A DNA stretch of 64,000 nt from Bactericera cockerelli (lineage: Eukaryota; Arthropoda; Insecta; Hemiptera; Triozidae): the NCBI GenBank assembly GCA_024516035.1, contig CM044956.1:54527533-54591532 (forward strand). Reading direction: 5' to 3'. Shown piece after piece: positions 12,754-25,125 of this stretch. The notes under the pieces are model-generated. The model searched no databases, was not told where the DNA came from, and worked only from the letters and a program-made list of their open reading frames with translations. Position 1 is the stretch's first letter, and each line of letters opens with the position of its first letter. The translations under genes were made by a program, and so were the position numbers.

Positions 12754-12951
12754 GTCCCGGTAGCTCAGTGGTCAAGGCGTCTGTTTAGTAATTCAGAGGT
12801 CGCGGGTTCGAAACCAAGCCGGGACATGACAAGTTATTCTTCCATTTGGGATTTTGACCGCACAATAATACGTCTTGGGTCTACTGCTGGAATAATGGGA
12901 CTCCTTAGTCCTACTCAGGCAGTATAAACAAGGCGATATTATTATTACAAT
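12754..12951 (+). mobile_element. SINE-B copy (tRNA-like head)
   Basis: Head gtcccggtagctcagtggtc ... ggttcgaaaccaagccgggac folds like a tRNA with a 7-bp acceptor stem (gtcccgg/ccgggac). Body: tgacaagttattcttccatt tggg, then cgtcttgggtctactgctgg aataatggg, ending aggcgatattattat. Confidence 0.85.
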
Positions 12952-12956
12952 TGACA

Positions 12957-13854
12957 AAGATTTTTGCCACATTCCAGCTTTCCAGGTATTGCCAATACCG
13001 AGATACATACACTTTGTGAAATCCGCTCGTTCTCGGACTTCACGTTTACAAGCATCTATAGAAAGATAAACCTGATTCAATGTCATGTTTTGTTTACCAT
13101 GATGGATTATAATATGGTGATGAGCGATCCATTAAATTAATCACCTTATTTTATTTTGTTGATTATTTCTACTTTCTTTTTTTCAAAATTTGTCACCTGC
13201 ATTGGTTGTTTTGATTATTTATTAGTTTCACTTGAGGTTCTCTCTGTCTTTGATCAATGTATGCTGTATGCAGCCAATTCCACTGTGCTCCGTTCATTGT
13301 TATGTAAGTGTGTTTGGTTACCATGGTTACATAATCGTTTCCGATATCCATCGATCTTTCACTTTGCCCGTGCTCACAATATTTCCTCTGGAATTTGTGG
13401 TACTCGAGGGACCCTATCGGAAAAAAACCTAAAAGAAAGACCTCTGAAACCTGTTCCCGTTCATTAATAGGTATTTCATTGATGTCTAGTTTCTAGTACT
13501 TCTGTACTAGATTTCAGTTCTTAAATTGGACTTCTAATAAAATTGCAGTGTATAAAGTATTTTAACTCATTATTAGATTTCGGTATTTTTTCCAGCTGTG
13601 CGATTGCAATGTGTCAAGTATTTTGAATTTGATTATATTTCAGTAAGTACAGAGATACGTTATATTTTACTACATTTTTCTGATCGTACTACCCATAGTC
13701 AATACCATACAACATACAACCCTCAAAGCAGTCCTAAAGTACCTATTAGTTATTTAGTACTTTTCTAAATGTGCAAAGTTATCAATGAAATTGTAATTGC
13801 TCACTCATTAGTTTACTGTTGACCAATTGGATGGATTAATAATTTATTATTATG
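12957..13854. other. Gene-free stretch
   Basis: Open frame 13156-13467 has no domain or coding bias that I can see. Nothing else. Confidence 0.5.
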
Positions 13855-14031
13855 CAGTAGAATTGCGCTAACTTGAACTTCAAGGGACAGAAGCGTCATT
13901 TTGAGTTATCGGGAATTTGAATAAGGAGCGAAATTCTACAAGGGTCAAAAAGATTTTTTTTAATAAGGAGCGAAGTTTGAGTTTACGAGATTTCTGACCT
14001 ATCGGGATTTCTTGTTAGCGCCATTCTACTG
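13855..14031. mobile_element. MITE with pogo/Tigger-like CAGT termini
   Basis: Left CAGTAGAATTGCGCTAAC, right inverse GTTAGCGCCATTCTACTG; internal duplication of aataaggagcgaa. No clear TA duplication at the flanks. Confidence 0.65.
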
Positions 14032-14544
14032 TGTTAGTCTAATACAGTAAAAAATATTTTGTACAAAGCTTACGGGAAGAAACGGGACTATTTTAGGTAT
14101 TTATTTCAAGCCCATGTAGAGTTTCTGGTAGCCGCTGATTTGGTCTCGGGTTTCTGGCACAAACCTTGACTTGTTGGCTTTGACTTTGTGCGATAGAACC
14201 AGTAGGTTAGATATCTGGCAGCTCTATCTTATCGTAGACCCATGTAGCATTCCGTACTGGTTATATAAGAGAAACAATCAGCCTCTTACGTAACCATTTA
14301 CTAATCTCACCTGAAAATATCTACTATCTGAGGATCTTAGATTGGACATTTTCGCGATAATTTGCAAACGTAAAACTGTTTCGTCTTTGTACGCAGAGTG
14401 AGCAATTAAGTAATTGCTTTATTTTGTGGCTTATCTTCATTTCGCACTAATTTCGATTTTCAATGGATTATAGGTCTTGGACCCCATCATTTTAGGCATG
14501 GTTAGCGGAGAGGGTTGCAAATAAAGAAGTTTAAATTTCATCAC

Positions 14545-14655
14545 TCACATCACGTCATCGTGGAATGATGGTAGCCAGACAGTGGAGGAATGACTCAGCA
14601 CTTCTACCACTGTCTCTACAAGGAGGCTAATAATTGACAAGGGCTCCCAGAACCT
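14545..14655 (+). repeat. Dispersed repeat I
   Basis: cgtcatcgtggaatgatggt agccagacagtggaggaatg actcagcacttc. The second copy is at 55948-56068, just upstream of RXR exon 5. Confidence 0.75.
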
Positions 14656-14659
14656 TTCA

Positions 14660-16188
14660 AGGTATATTAAAAATTAAAAGGTAGGATTAAAAACAAGGGA
14701 GGATAGACTTTTGAAATTAGTAATTTATTTTTATGATTTTTTTTTTTTTAGAATTTGAATAATTGTTTCAACAAAGCCAATCCGTCCAGCGTCTCTCAAG
14801 TCCTGGTCCCATCATAGTGCACTTGAGACCGACTTCCTGCTCATCTTCTTTGTAATCCGGCCCTAAGTCTAGAAAGTCCCACTACCCACTATCATTGGGG
14901 CATGTCATCGTACCTACTTCCAACTCTTGGCACAATTTAAAACGACTTGAAAATCTTGAAATAGAAAAGAAAATTATATCTGTAGGTCAGATCCATTTTT
15001 TGGTCCGTCCTAGAGTGTCTAATGCCTAAAAAGTAAGGGCCTTTATAGTACAGCTGTTTTTGTAAATAATAATGTGTTTTATTGTACATTTCTTTTACAT
15101 TACAACATATAGTTACATATAAAATATAGCACATAGAAAAAGAAATATTACAGTGAAACTGTATGTCTTACACAGACTTGTCACACTAAGAGACCCGGTA
15201 TAGTATGGGTCTCTTATTTTTGTGACATGTGAGTTGTGATAGGTACAATGGTACATATTTCAATGATAGGTAAGTTATGTTGGTTACATAAGTTATGCCA
15301 ACTGTTAATTTTGGTTTCTTTATTTTCAAGATCGGTATTTCCACTCTGGGTTGGTTGATTCCTCAATTATAATATTACATAATACATATTTTCCAATAAA
15401 CTGTACGCACCTAAATAACAAACTCTATTCCAAATCGGGATCCATTTGTTCCATCCTATTGATTATTTATGAAAATGATTTTTTTTTCTCATTTTACAGC
15501 GTTTTAACTAGGCGGTTAGCCTATCGTTCACGCCGGTATGAAAATGATTAAATGAATGAATTTTATATAATTAAGATTATTATTCTAAAAAAATCTTTTT
15601 CCTAAGATTCCAAGGTCGATGTTTGAACTATAGAATCTATTTCTTGTCTCCGGTAAAATATTTCTAGAGCATCGCGCACCGGTATTTTCTACCTATGTTC
15701 CAACATTCTGTGTAAACTGAGTGTAAATGAAATACCATCTAAGAGATTAACCCAGAAATAGAAAGTGATTTCCAAACCAAAACTGAATCTTTGACCGTTC
15801 GTGCTATGTTGTGTTCAAACAAATTTAATTGAATTTAGACGCAGGTTATTTCTGTTGATAAACAAAGTCATGCTAATGATATTACCATATCAGAAATATA
15901 GACCAGGTAGGTCTATATTAGGTACCTTCTGTGTAGTTGGTAGGTAGGTAGGATTACTATGAATGAGATTTATTTTGAACACAGCACCACACTTCTTCTT
16001 CTTTCACTATGCTTTTTCCTACTGGGGTGGGCATTGTTCAACCTCATGGTTGAGGTTGGTTGGTTGTACCACAGTACCACACTATAGTAGCACATTATAA
16101 CGTTCGTACCATTTCATAGTCATTTTACATGTTACTATTCAATTTTACCTTATAGCAATTCACACACATGAACTTGAGTAAACTTTTA
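14660..16188. other. AT-rich gene-free stretch
   Basis: Contains a hairpin (agagacccggtatagtatgg gtctct, 15189-15214); otherwise nothing recognised. Confidence 0.5.
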
Positions 16189-17002
16189 TCTCTATATATA
16201 AATGAGAAATATGGACGGGCTTTGTATCTTTGTATCTTTGTATCTTTGTGTGTCCGGAATTGTTTAGGCGAAACGGTAAGAGATAGCAAAAAATTGATGA
16301 GAGATGACCCCAAGTAAAATTGCCGGAAAATACCAGGAAAATTATCAAAAGTCCGAAATTCCAAACTGTCCTTGAGTTATGACCTTCCTCAAGTATTTCC
16401 TTGAGGAAGGGTCCGATTTTAAGACAGTCTTTGCCCTGGAACTTGAAATCTATCGCGAGGACCTATATTTTTTATTATTTAATAACACGTTAGACAAAAT
16501 TAACGTTCATTTAATTCATGTTAGGCCACATTCTGACGTACCGTTCTGGAGATATAAGCCAGAATGTTCGAAATTTCGACCTTTTTTTCAGACTTTTCAC
16601 GTTTTTTAGCAGATTCTAGCGCGGAACTTAAAATTTGTCGCGAGGACCTATATATTTTTTATTATTTAATAACACATTAGACAAAACTAGCTTTCATTTA
16701 ATTTATATTAGGCCACATTCTGACGTACCGTTCTCGAGATAGAAACCAGAATAGTCGAAATTTCGACCATTTTTTTCAGACTTTTCACGTTTTTTTACAG
16801 ATTCCAGCACGGAACTTAAAAGTTATCGCGAGGACCTATATTTTTATTGTAAAAACTGTCTGAGAACATCACATGATTTTATTTGAGCCCTTTGTTGCCA
16901 TATTCTGAAAAACCGTTCTCGAAATATGGGCAAGTTTGCTACATTATCAATATCCGCTATGATAGATTTGGCTCGGGATTTTGAAATTTACAGTGATGAT
17001 GG

Positions 17003-17065
<63 letters not shown>

Positions 17066-17274
17066 GTGTGTGTGTGTGTGTTGTGTGATGTGTGTGTGTG
17101 TGTGTGGTGATGTGTGTGTGTGGATGTGTGTGGTGTGTGGATGGTGTGTGTGTGTGGTTGTGTGTGGTGTGTTTGTGTGTGGTGTTGTGTGGGGTGGGTT
17201 TGTGTGTGTGGTGTGTGTTGTGTGGTGTGTGTGTGTGTGTTGGGTGGTGTGTGTGTGTGTGTGTGTGGTGTGGT

Positions 17275-17331
<57 letters not shown>

Positions 17332-17525
17332 TGGTGTGTGTGTGTGTGATGTGTGTGTGTGTGTTGTGTGTGTGATGTGTGTGTGTGTGTGGTGGGTGTG
17401 TGTGATGTGTGTGTGTGGTGTGGTGGTGGTGTGTGGTGTGTGTGGAGGGTGTGGTGAGTGTGTGTGTGTGTGTGTGATGTTGGGTGGTGTGTGTGTATGA
17501 TGCTTGGCGAAGGTGCAGCCCGTAG
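16189..17525 (+). mobile_element. Helitron-like element with 185-bp internal repeats and a GT array (probable)
   Basis: Starts a|TCTCTATATATAAATGAG and ends ggcgaaggtgcagcccgtag|T, resembling Helitron termini (5' TC, 3' hairpin plus CTAG, insertion between A and T), although the final CTAG is GTAG here. Inside are three partial copies of a roughly 185-bp repeat (gcgaggacctata at about 16456, 16640 and 16830), then a long GT tract. No Rep/helicase coding is seen, so it would be non-autonomous. Confidence 0.5.
17003..17497 (+). repeat. GT/TG microsatellite, about 0.5 kb, imperfect
   Basis: Nearly continuous TG with interspersed gg, tt and ga interruptions. Open frames in it (Cys/Val on the plus strand, His/Thr on the minus strand) are trivial consequences of the repeat. 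Confidence 0.98.
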
Positions 17526-17980
17526 TCTCTTGATAAAGTGTGATCAATTTAGATTGGTATTCACTATTAGTAAACTAGTTGATGACCAATTTGCAACAGT
17601 TGTTTACTTTAACGGGTTTTCATTGGGTTTTTTTTTTAAGGTCAGTTTTTCCATATTCATTTTCCAAGGTTAGCTTCCCCACCATTCATGAAAGAAAAAT
17701 ACGTTTCGGTACTTTTAAAGATAAACAATGGAAAAATTAAAGTAAACCAGGAATAAAGAATTTTATAAATCCATTTTGGTTAACCAAACTTGAAGAAGAT
17801 TTCTCCTCTCGCTTTTTTTTTTCTAAAAGAACAATGACTTTCTTCCAATTCGTCCATTTTATTCCACTTTGATTAGAAAGAAAAATAGGGCTTTACATAC
17901 ATAGGTGGTTAGTTGGTTACTTTTGAGTACCTATTTCTTAATATCAGAAACAATTTACAGTAGGATCTTCGTCATGACAC
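17526..17980. other. Gene-free stretch
   Basis: AT-rich, no feature. 18465-18863 is likewise empty. Confidence 0.5.
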
Positions 17981-18192
17981 ATGAGTCAAGTGGTTAACGC
18001 GCAGGTCTGGTAATCCAGGTAGCGTAGGGATCCGTTGGTTCGAATCCCACCTAGTGCATGAATTTTTCCTCGTTAATTTGAGTTTGTGACCACATAATAA
18101 TAAGACTCTGAGGGTTAGGTGGTAGAAAATGTTTTGAGCTGTAACCTCGCCTAGTGGTTATACCTTCCACTAAATAGTGTTATTATTATTAA
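17981..18192 (+). mobile_element. SINE-C copy
   Basis: gtcaagtggttaacgcgcag gtctggtaatccaggtagcg, B box ggttcgaatcccaccta, body with gactctgagggttaggtggt, TTA-repeat end. Confidence 0.85.
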
Positions 18193-18250
18193 TATATACT
18201 GGATATGTGTCAGCGTTAAGATTTGGACTGATATTTTCTACAGCTGTTTT

Positions 18251-18464
18251 GTGAGACTTACATCCGAATTATGAAACAGGATTAGCTTCATCTAATCCAA
18301 AACAGGAATCTAATCCTACATCTAATCCAAAACAGGAATCTAATCCTGTTTTGCCCTTAACCACGCCCTCTAGAGGGAATTTCAACCAATCTCAACGTAT
18401 TGACTTCATCTGTTAAGTGATAGATATTTAATCATGTTTAATCATTTAATAATTCGGCCCTTTC
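18251..18464. mobile_element. MITE family O copy with internal duplication
   Basis: cgaattatgaaacaggatta at the left and attcggccc at the right; an internal catctaatccaaaacaggaa segment is duplicated at about 18290-18345. Confidence 0.65.
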
Positions 18465-18865
18465 AGTCCAAAAAACTCCCAGAATGGAAGCTGGAACTAA
18501 TAGACCATGTGCCCTGTATCTGATACTGAATGTCATTCATTAACATGCGAGTCCTCAGATACCTTCCTAGTTGAGATTAGACATTGAGGTGCCTTCCGTC
18601 TGTCGTCCTGTAGTCTCCTGTCACCCCGAATCCTTGGACTTGGTATTCTAATGCACACTATACCGTCAGGCCAGTTCATAGAGTTGAAAAAAGGGTGTTC
18701 ATTAACGAATCTAGTTTTTTCATAACATTTAATATTTAATCAACTGCTCCATCTTCATAAGGTAGACTCCTTACAGTTTTCTAGTACCTCTGAGTCTAAG
18801 AGAGACAGCGAATAATCGATAATTGTTACCTAGTTCCATGTACAAAAATGTCCATACATATAATA

Positions 18866-19781
18866 CGAGGTTTGGCTATTAAGTTCGTAGATTCTTTCCA
18901 TAAAACGATGTGTGTTTAACTTACCCAACTTTAGTAGTTATCCCCTTCAATGTACTCCCCTCCTCTATCCCTACAACGTTCCAGGCGAATTTTCCATTGA
19001 TCGAAACAGTGGTGGAGGTCATTTTTTGTGAGGCCTTTCAAGACTTTTGCCGGTTTTTTCTTAACGTCATTTACGCTGTCAAATCTGGTACCTTTCAGGG
19101 TAGATTTGATTTTTGGGAATAAGTAAAAGTCGCACGGGGCCAGGTCGGGCGATTAAGGAGGGTGTTCCAACACTGGGATGTTGTACTTGGATAAGAACGT
19201 CTTCACGGAGAAGGCACTGTGGACTGGCGCATGGCACCATTTTTGCGCAAACTTTTGTCATGTTGAAATTTTCGTGCAAAATTTGTCTAACACATTATCT
19301 ATTAATTTTAAGTGTATCAGCCATTAGTCCTAGAGTTAATCTACGGTCAGAACAAATCATAACACCAATTTTTTCAATGTTTTCGTCAGTTTTTGAGGTT
19401 TTGGGGCGACCAGGACGTGGATCGTCCTCAACAGCTTCCTGACCACCTTGAAACCGTTTAAACCACTTATAAAGCGTTTCTTTTCAAACATGACTCCTGG
19501 TACACTGTCTTTAACAAAGAAAAAGTTTCACAAGCAAGTTTTACGTAAAATTCAATAATCACTCGTTGCTCAACGTTTGTATCAATCAAAATTCCGGCAA
19601 AATTAAAAAAGGTGTCTTGCGCGTCGGGCTATCACAACAGAACTAATTACAGTACAGGCATGTGACAGTTATCAATCAAAACACAAGACTTGAAGCTTTA
19701 TAAACATGTTCATCATATCTTCCTAGCATGAACAGCTTTTGCGTAGCGGCTCGCGTCTACGAATTTAATAGCCAAACCTCG
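18866..19781 (-). mobile_element. Mariner-family DNA transposon, internally deleted and decayed
   Basis: Terminal inverted repeats starting CGAGGTTTGGCTATTAAGTT (right end inverted, one mismatch over the first 20) are flanked by TA on both sides (18864-18865, 19782-19783). The minus strand encodes mariner transposase fragments: a helix-turn-helix-like piece ending VEDDPRPGRPKTSKTDENI (about 19350-19440), ILHENFNMTKVCAKMVP (about 19230-19290), and a C-terminal piece with LFPKNQIYPER-like residues near 19090-19140. At 916 bp it is shorter than the usual 1.2-1.3 kb; the middle carrying the first catalytic aspartates is missing and frames are broken. Confidence 0.88.
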
Positions 19782-19982
19782 TATGTAACAACAAAAATAA
19801 AGTGAAATACTGGGTAGGTCAAATTTTTGACGAATATAATACTTTTCTCACTATAGGATAAAGAAATGAAAAATAGAACAAAACAAAGTTAAGATTATCA
19901 CAGCAATGTCGTGTCAAAAATGATGGTAAAAGATACAGATGTGTAATAAATAAACACTGTGTCGTGTGGTATACATATATTT

Positions 19983-20110
19983 TTTTTTTTTTTTTACCAT
20001 CAATATCACGCCTAACGTGTAGGCAATTACAAAATCAATTAATTTACATCTAATCACATCTATACAAAAACATATGAAGAATTACATGCGAAATATTAAA
20101 TACGAGATAT
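19983..20110 (-). mobile_element. Possible retroelement 3' end (poly-T led)
   Basis: A 15-base poly-T followed by accatcaatatcacgcctaa and AT-rich sequence, the pattern of a retroposed 3' end on the minus strand. No coding region identified. Confidence 0.35.
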
Positions 20111-21023
20111 AAAATAGCCTTTGCTTTCTCTTAAAATACCCAGGACTGTGGCATTCTTATTAAAAATCGCCATGGCAGTGGGCAGCGTTGATGAGGCTTG
20201 AGGCAAACACAGGACTTCGTGTGTTCAGTGTTACCAGATGAGAAGAAAGGAGGTTTTTTTTAAAAAAAATATTAAATTGATCAATATAAACTTTGGATAA
20301 TTGGAATGGTCCATCCATGATCTTGCCTCTATTTGAACTCACTTGATATATTTTGAAGTTTTCTTGTCAAGCCGCGTATATAACTATGTATGATTCTGAT
20401 TTTTTGGCCACCATACATATTACCTACTTTTTGAACAATAGCTTTTAATTTCTTCAACAAAGGAGCCATTCTTTTTAAGTAAAGCTAAAAACTATACCTT
20501 CAATTCATTGTAGTACAATTAATTCTAAGGATAATCTTATGTACTAAATTGAAATGGGTTCGTGCTGACTGCTGATTAATGAAAACTCCTCCACGATTTA
20601 CTTTGAATTTTTTTTTAAAATCGTCCCTGAAATTTATAGTACAAATATTCATAAATATGCATGTGCCTCCATATTTGTATCATCACATACACACAGGTAT
20701 CTGAATATTAAATATTTCAGAAGATCATCCGGTAGTAACTTTTGAAAGAAATATTTTGATGGCCTAAATCCAATGTACACTTACAGTTTATGTAACAAAT
20801 CACACGTATGAATAATATGCACGCCTGAGTATTTGCTGACACAGATAGTATCGAGGCCAATTCAGCAGGACAACATTAGCAATAACAATAAATCAACATG
20901 TCAGTAGAGGTGCAGGGACAAATGCAGTAAGGGGTATCTGATTCGACCAATCTGAATAGCCGAGGGTTTCTGATGTTGGTGCTACTGATGAAATTCATGA
21001 TTAGTTTATCCATTACTTAACTG
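20111..21023. other. Gene-free stretch
   Basis: AT-rich, no feature recognised. 21231-21477 and 21601-21873 are also empty. Confidence 0.5.
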
Positions 21024-21230
21024 TCTGACCCGGTAGCTCAGTGGTAAAGGCGGTACTCAGTGAATCCAGAGATTCCAGAGGTCGCGGGTTCGAAACCCAG
21101 ACAGGACATGACAAGTTATCCTCCCATTTGGGATTTTTACAACATAATAATGCGTCTTGGGCTTACTGCTTGAATAATGGGGCTTAATAGTCCTAATCGG
21201 GTAGTATAAATAAGGCGATATTATTATTAG
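21024..21230 (+). mobile_element. SINE-B copy
   Basis: Same head with ggtcgcgggttcgaaaccca and the same body; it has a small internal duplication (atccagagattccagag) in the anticodon-arm region. Confidence 0.85.
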
Positions 21231-21477
21231 TTACAGTATATAGGTACTTATCAACAGATTAGCGCTAGTCAGAGATTTATTACACTGAATTTGGATTTTT
21301 TTTTATGATATAGGAGATAAATAATGGATGAAATCTCAAATCAATGTCGAAAAAAATATGCTTTGGGGTGGGACCCAAACTAACTTTAGATCCGACACTT
21401 GGATTATGTGCCGGACTAACCCCTCAATTATTACTCTTCATTTAATGCAGGACTTGTAGAAACCTTTCCATAGAAAT

Positions 21478-21600
21478 ATACCTAGCTCAGTGGTTAAGCA
21501 CTCGCCTGCCATGCGGAAGGTCGCAGGTTCGATCCCCCTTGCCGACAAAATTTTGTATTCTTAATTTGTTTACTGGACTCGAATCCCATCTCGTGTTTGA
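21478..21600 (+). mobile_element. SINE-D copy (tRNA-like head)
   Basis: tagctcagtggttaagcact cgcctgccatgcgg, B box gcaggttcgatcccccttgc. The head resembles a tRNA with a GCC-type anticodon region but lacks a paired acceptor stem, so it is not called as a tRNA gene. Confidence 0.75.
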
Positions 21601-21873
21601 ACACCTCCGTGAAATATTATGTAATGAGTTTCAAGTGGATATGCATTTTGTTATTCATTTTAGCTTGATATCTTGAATGTGCCGCATTGCATACTCGAAA
21701 CTAATTTCACGGCGCTCATACAAAAGTCAATGTCGTTATTCATACCATCTCTCGTATTGGTGCAATTTTCTTGTTGAATGAACTCTTTATTTATTGCAAC
21801 TTATACATAGGTAGCATATTATCACATTGAATTATAGGAATAAAATAATAAATGGTTATTATAAGTATTTTTA

Positions 21874-22030
21874 ACCGACCTCAGTAGCCTGATCGATAAG
21901 GCAGCGGGCTTGTAAACTGGAGGTCGGTGGTTCAAGTTCCGGATTCAGCGTAGATTTAGTACAGCAAGTTTCAGTAGTTGTGATAGGTATCACGAAAGTG
22001 ATGAACACAAATATGTTTGTATGATAACTT
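21874..22030 (+). mobile_element. SINE-A copy
   Basis: ccgacctcagtagcctgatc head, B box ggtggttcaagttccggatt, tail cacgaaagtgatgaacac. It faces an inverted copy at 22311-22465. Confidence 0.85.
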
Positions 22031-22310
22031 AAAAAAAAACTTTATAAGTAATTTTTGTTTTTCCTCGTGAAGCACTTTACCAAGGTCTTGTGCCTTTTGT
22101 TCGTTCTGTATGAGTATTTTTGAACAAGAAATCCCATCAATTCTTGTTCATTCTCCACTGATCATTTCTAAGTCCAGAACCGTAAAAAATAGTTTCATCG
22201 GAGTTTTTGTTGAAAATTACAAAAGAAACAACCGTCACTTTATTCCTATAGTCTACTGGAAGATATGGCATGTATCGAAAATCTTACGTAAAATCCTATG
22301 GAATCAAGAA

Positions 22311-22465
22311 AAAAAAAGTTATCATATTTTTGTTAATCACTTTCGTGATATCACAACTACTCACACTCGCTTTACAAAATCTACGCTGAAACCGCGACTT
22401 GAACCACCGACCTCCTGTGTACAAGTCCGCCGCCTTATCGATCAAGCTACTGGAATCTAGCTAGA
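22311..22465 (-). mobile_element. SINE-A copy, inverted, with 14-bp target duplication
   Basis: Reverse complement of SINE-A (gttaatcactttcgtgatat ... gaaccaccgacctcctg ... ttatcgatcaagctactgg). Flanked by tatggaatcaagaa at 22297-22310 and 22466-22479. Confidence 0.88.
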
Positions 22466-22973
22466 TATGGAATCAAGAACAATAAATTACGAGTAAATGG
22501 GGTTTTACTAGCCTCGAATAAAGGAGAAAATCTTATGATCGTATGACGAGGAAGAAGAAGGACAGGGGTTGCTGCAGGCCTTAGCTTACAAAGCCTCATT
22601 GAAACCCGATTTGCAGGATGCAAATTTTGCGTCAAATTTCTATCGAAGTATTTTAATTTTATGTCTTGGTGAAAAGTAGACATGACCTTTAAATTTCAAG
22701 TTTATATAACGAAGAATGAGAAATGTTTGTAATTGTTCTCAGACACGAACAGGACTTGAGCAGAAAAATATAAACTTATTCTATTTCCCAGACAGCTTTC
22801 CTTCGCTCATTCTTCCGGTGTATCAGACCTAGAAATTGTACATTACTGTTGAAAGTTTAGACTGAAAAACAATCAGGGCCAAATTATGAAACTGGATTAG
22901 ATTTAATTTTTGTAAGTGGACACTATGAAGTCACTCTCTGTCATCCAAGATTCGCAAAACATCCGGCAAAGCT
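22466..22973. other. Gene-free stretch
   Basis: Holds a family-O MITE fragment at 22873-22915; nothing else supported. Confidence 0.5.
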
Positions 22974-23280
22974 TAGGGCCACAATATGAAACAGGATTAA
23001 GTTAAGCTAAGCCAGACACGCCCTCAAGTCGAAACTTCAACCAATCACAGCGCACTATAGCCCGAATTAACACTTAGACGACCGGCATGGTTTTTCGTGA
23101 ATTCTCTTGTGGGACCGGCGATAATACGGCTCTCCGACATTGTGTACCACCGGTGGTACACCCGGTCCATTCCGTACGAACGTGCGTGTACCACCGGTGG
23201 TACACCCGGTCGTCTAAGTGTTAAGGAACAGTCTGGCTTATCTAAACTCTAATCCTGTTTTATAATTATTCGGCTCTTGG
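22974..23280 (+). mobile_element. MITE family O, full copy interrupted by a TTAA-flanked MITE
   Basis: Inverted termini gggccacaatatgaaacagg attaa at the left and attaatcctgttttataatt-type sequence at the right, with conserved inner aagccagac/gtctggctt. The two halves are split at a TTAA by the element at 23071-23220. Other copies: 9264-9412, 18251-18464, 34917-35250, fragment 22873-22915. Confidence 0.8.
23071..23220. mobile_element. TTAA-flanked MITE (piggyBac-type target) with perfect 15-bp TIRs
   Basis: Flanked by TTAA (23067-23070, 23221-23224). Perfect inverted repeats CACTTAGACGACCGG. Inside are two copies of the perfect 20-bp palindrome gtgtaccaccggtggtacac (23142-23161, 23186-23205). 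150 bp, no coding. TTAA target use is the hallmark of piggyBac superfamily elements. Confidence 0.85.
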
Positions 23281-23300
23281 TCGTAGAACTAACTGGATAT

Positions 23301-23450
23301 CCACCTCAGTAGCTAGATCGATATAAGGTGGAGGACTTGTAACCTGGAGGTCGGTGGATTACGAGACCCAAGTTCGGTATAAATTTAGCAGCGTGAGTTT
23401 TTGGGTAGTTGTGACATCACGAAAGTAATTACAAATATGATAAGTTTTAA
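23301..23450 (+). mobile_element. SINE-A copy
   Basis: ccacctcagtagctagatcg head, ggaggtcggtgg with a disrupted B box (attacgagacccaag), tail gtgacatcacgaaagtaat. Confidence 0.8.
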
Positions 23451-24944
23451 CTAGTTTCATACAAAAAAAGCAAGCATCTACGTATTTAATTTTTAATGGA
23501 CCAGGTGATTCTTGTATGAAGCTAATTCTTTCAGAACTGATTACACTAACTAACTATTAGCTTTATAAAATGATGATGGCCTTTCATAACTTTCATTAGA
23601 TACCTTTACTAGTCTCCTATGACTTCCCTCGTAATAAATTTGGACCACAAGTCCTCACAGGTGTGCTAACAGGAACTCACGATATTGTAAGCCAAAGAAT
23701 AAGTAGTTTGATAGTTAGGGCGGCGCGCCGTACTCTTGGCCTGGTGGTCGAGGTCGAGGTTTCCAAGCATGGCGAATTTTACTTTTGAGTACATTGAATG
23801 CACATTGCTCGGAAAGCACAAGCACAAAAAATATAGCCCTTTTAAAAGGTCTATTTACAATGCTGCTTAAAATAAAGTTCTTATAATAAAGAGAAAGATT
23901 GAAGATTATAAATATATATTATGTAATAATAATAGACTCTCTAGGAGACCACTAAGGCGATAACCACCTTACCCTATAATAATAGGTATACGTATACTGT
24001 ATAAATACTGGTCGTCTGAGTTTGCTCATCTCTGTTCACTCACAAAATAAACATATAGATCTCATATACGGCCATGCCTTGGTGGTGTGAAGCGGTCCTA
24101 AGCCCGAATTGGTTACATTTAATTAGAGTATTGAAGATTTAATTGTGTGAGCATGAATATTAGTGAGTGACTCAGTTAACTCACCAGGCTCATCTCTGCT
24201 CACTTACTAAATAGATATGGATCTCATTATCATTATCACCGGCGCAATGATTGGTTTCACTGTTATTCGTTTTGGAGGACAACTAATTCTCTAGAGGCGA
24301 TGATAAATTGGTTTGTTGACCGTGCGGTGCTTGTACCCAGGCGACCTTGTCCCTCGCAAGGTTGAATAACTTCAACCTATTCTGTGCCTATCACCGGGCC
24401 TTATCAGCGGTGGTGTCGTGTGAGAGTGCCTGATAGCCTGTCTGCTAGGCCAATAGAAAGTAAACAGTTCCAGTGTGAAGTTCTATCTCTTTCGCACAGA
24501 AGTTGTTTACTTTTGGGTGATCTATTAGATTTCTGTCATGTTCAGTTTATTTAATTTGTCATGGAGTCAATATATACTTGTCTTTTGTATTGACTATCGA
24601 TATCCATTTGATTCTCGTCACATGCACATATACATATTTAGGTCACTACTTAAGGATGATATCATGAGTTTGATGGCAGAGATTGCCTCAGGCAGTAATC
24701 ACGCCCTTTGTCAATATTATTCTTGTCGATAAAGAGTTTATATTATAACAAATCCCCAAATAGTTTGGGAAAAGGCAAAGTAAAACTAGAACTACACCGT
24801 TATAACAGAATAGAACACTTCCTCAATTATTTTTAAAAAGGAAGTTCAATGAATAATTGCAATTAAAATTAAAAATAAAATAATTTACTATTTGTTTTAA
24901 AAATAAAATCTAAACGGAACAAATAAGCGCGTAGAGCTTTTTGC
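23451..24944. other. Gene-free stretch with probable TE debris
   Basis: Two related pieces about 165 bases apart (ctcatctctgttcactcaca at 24026, ctcatctctgctcacttact at 24191) and a family-G-like word (gattgcctcaggcagtaatc) at 24680. Confidence 0.45.
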
Positions 24945-25125
24945 GACCACTCGTCGCTATCCATACAAATAGCTACTCATTTTTCCTCACCAGGTATGAG
25001 TGGACCCCGCACATCCAAGTTCAGAGCAGAAAATTTCTGCGCTGCCGGGGATCGAACCCAGTTCATCTTGCGTGCAAGCCAGTAGGCTATACATGCTATA
25101 CTCCCCTCGGCCACGGTGAATTCTG
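24945..25125 (-). mobile_element. SINE-E copy
   Basis: Minus-strand match: ctcatttttcctcaccaggt atgagtggaccccgcacatc, and gccggggatcgaacccagtt. Confidence 0.8.

Noticed and set aside
12754..12826. Functional tRNA gene (7-bp acceptor stem visible)
   Set aside because: Anticodon arm forms a long stem with only a 3-4-base loop, there is a SINE body downstream, and the same head recurs in other copies; it is a SINE head.
16926..17547. Cys/Val- and His/Thr-rich proteins
   Set aside because: Translations of the GT microsatellite.
21481..21550. tRNA-Gly-like gene
   Set aside because: No pairing acceptor stem and a repeated family (second copy at 32905).
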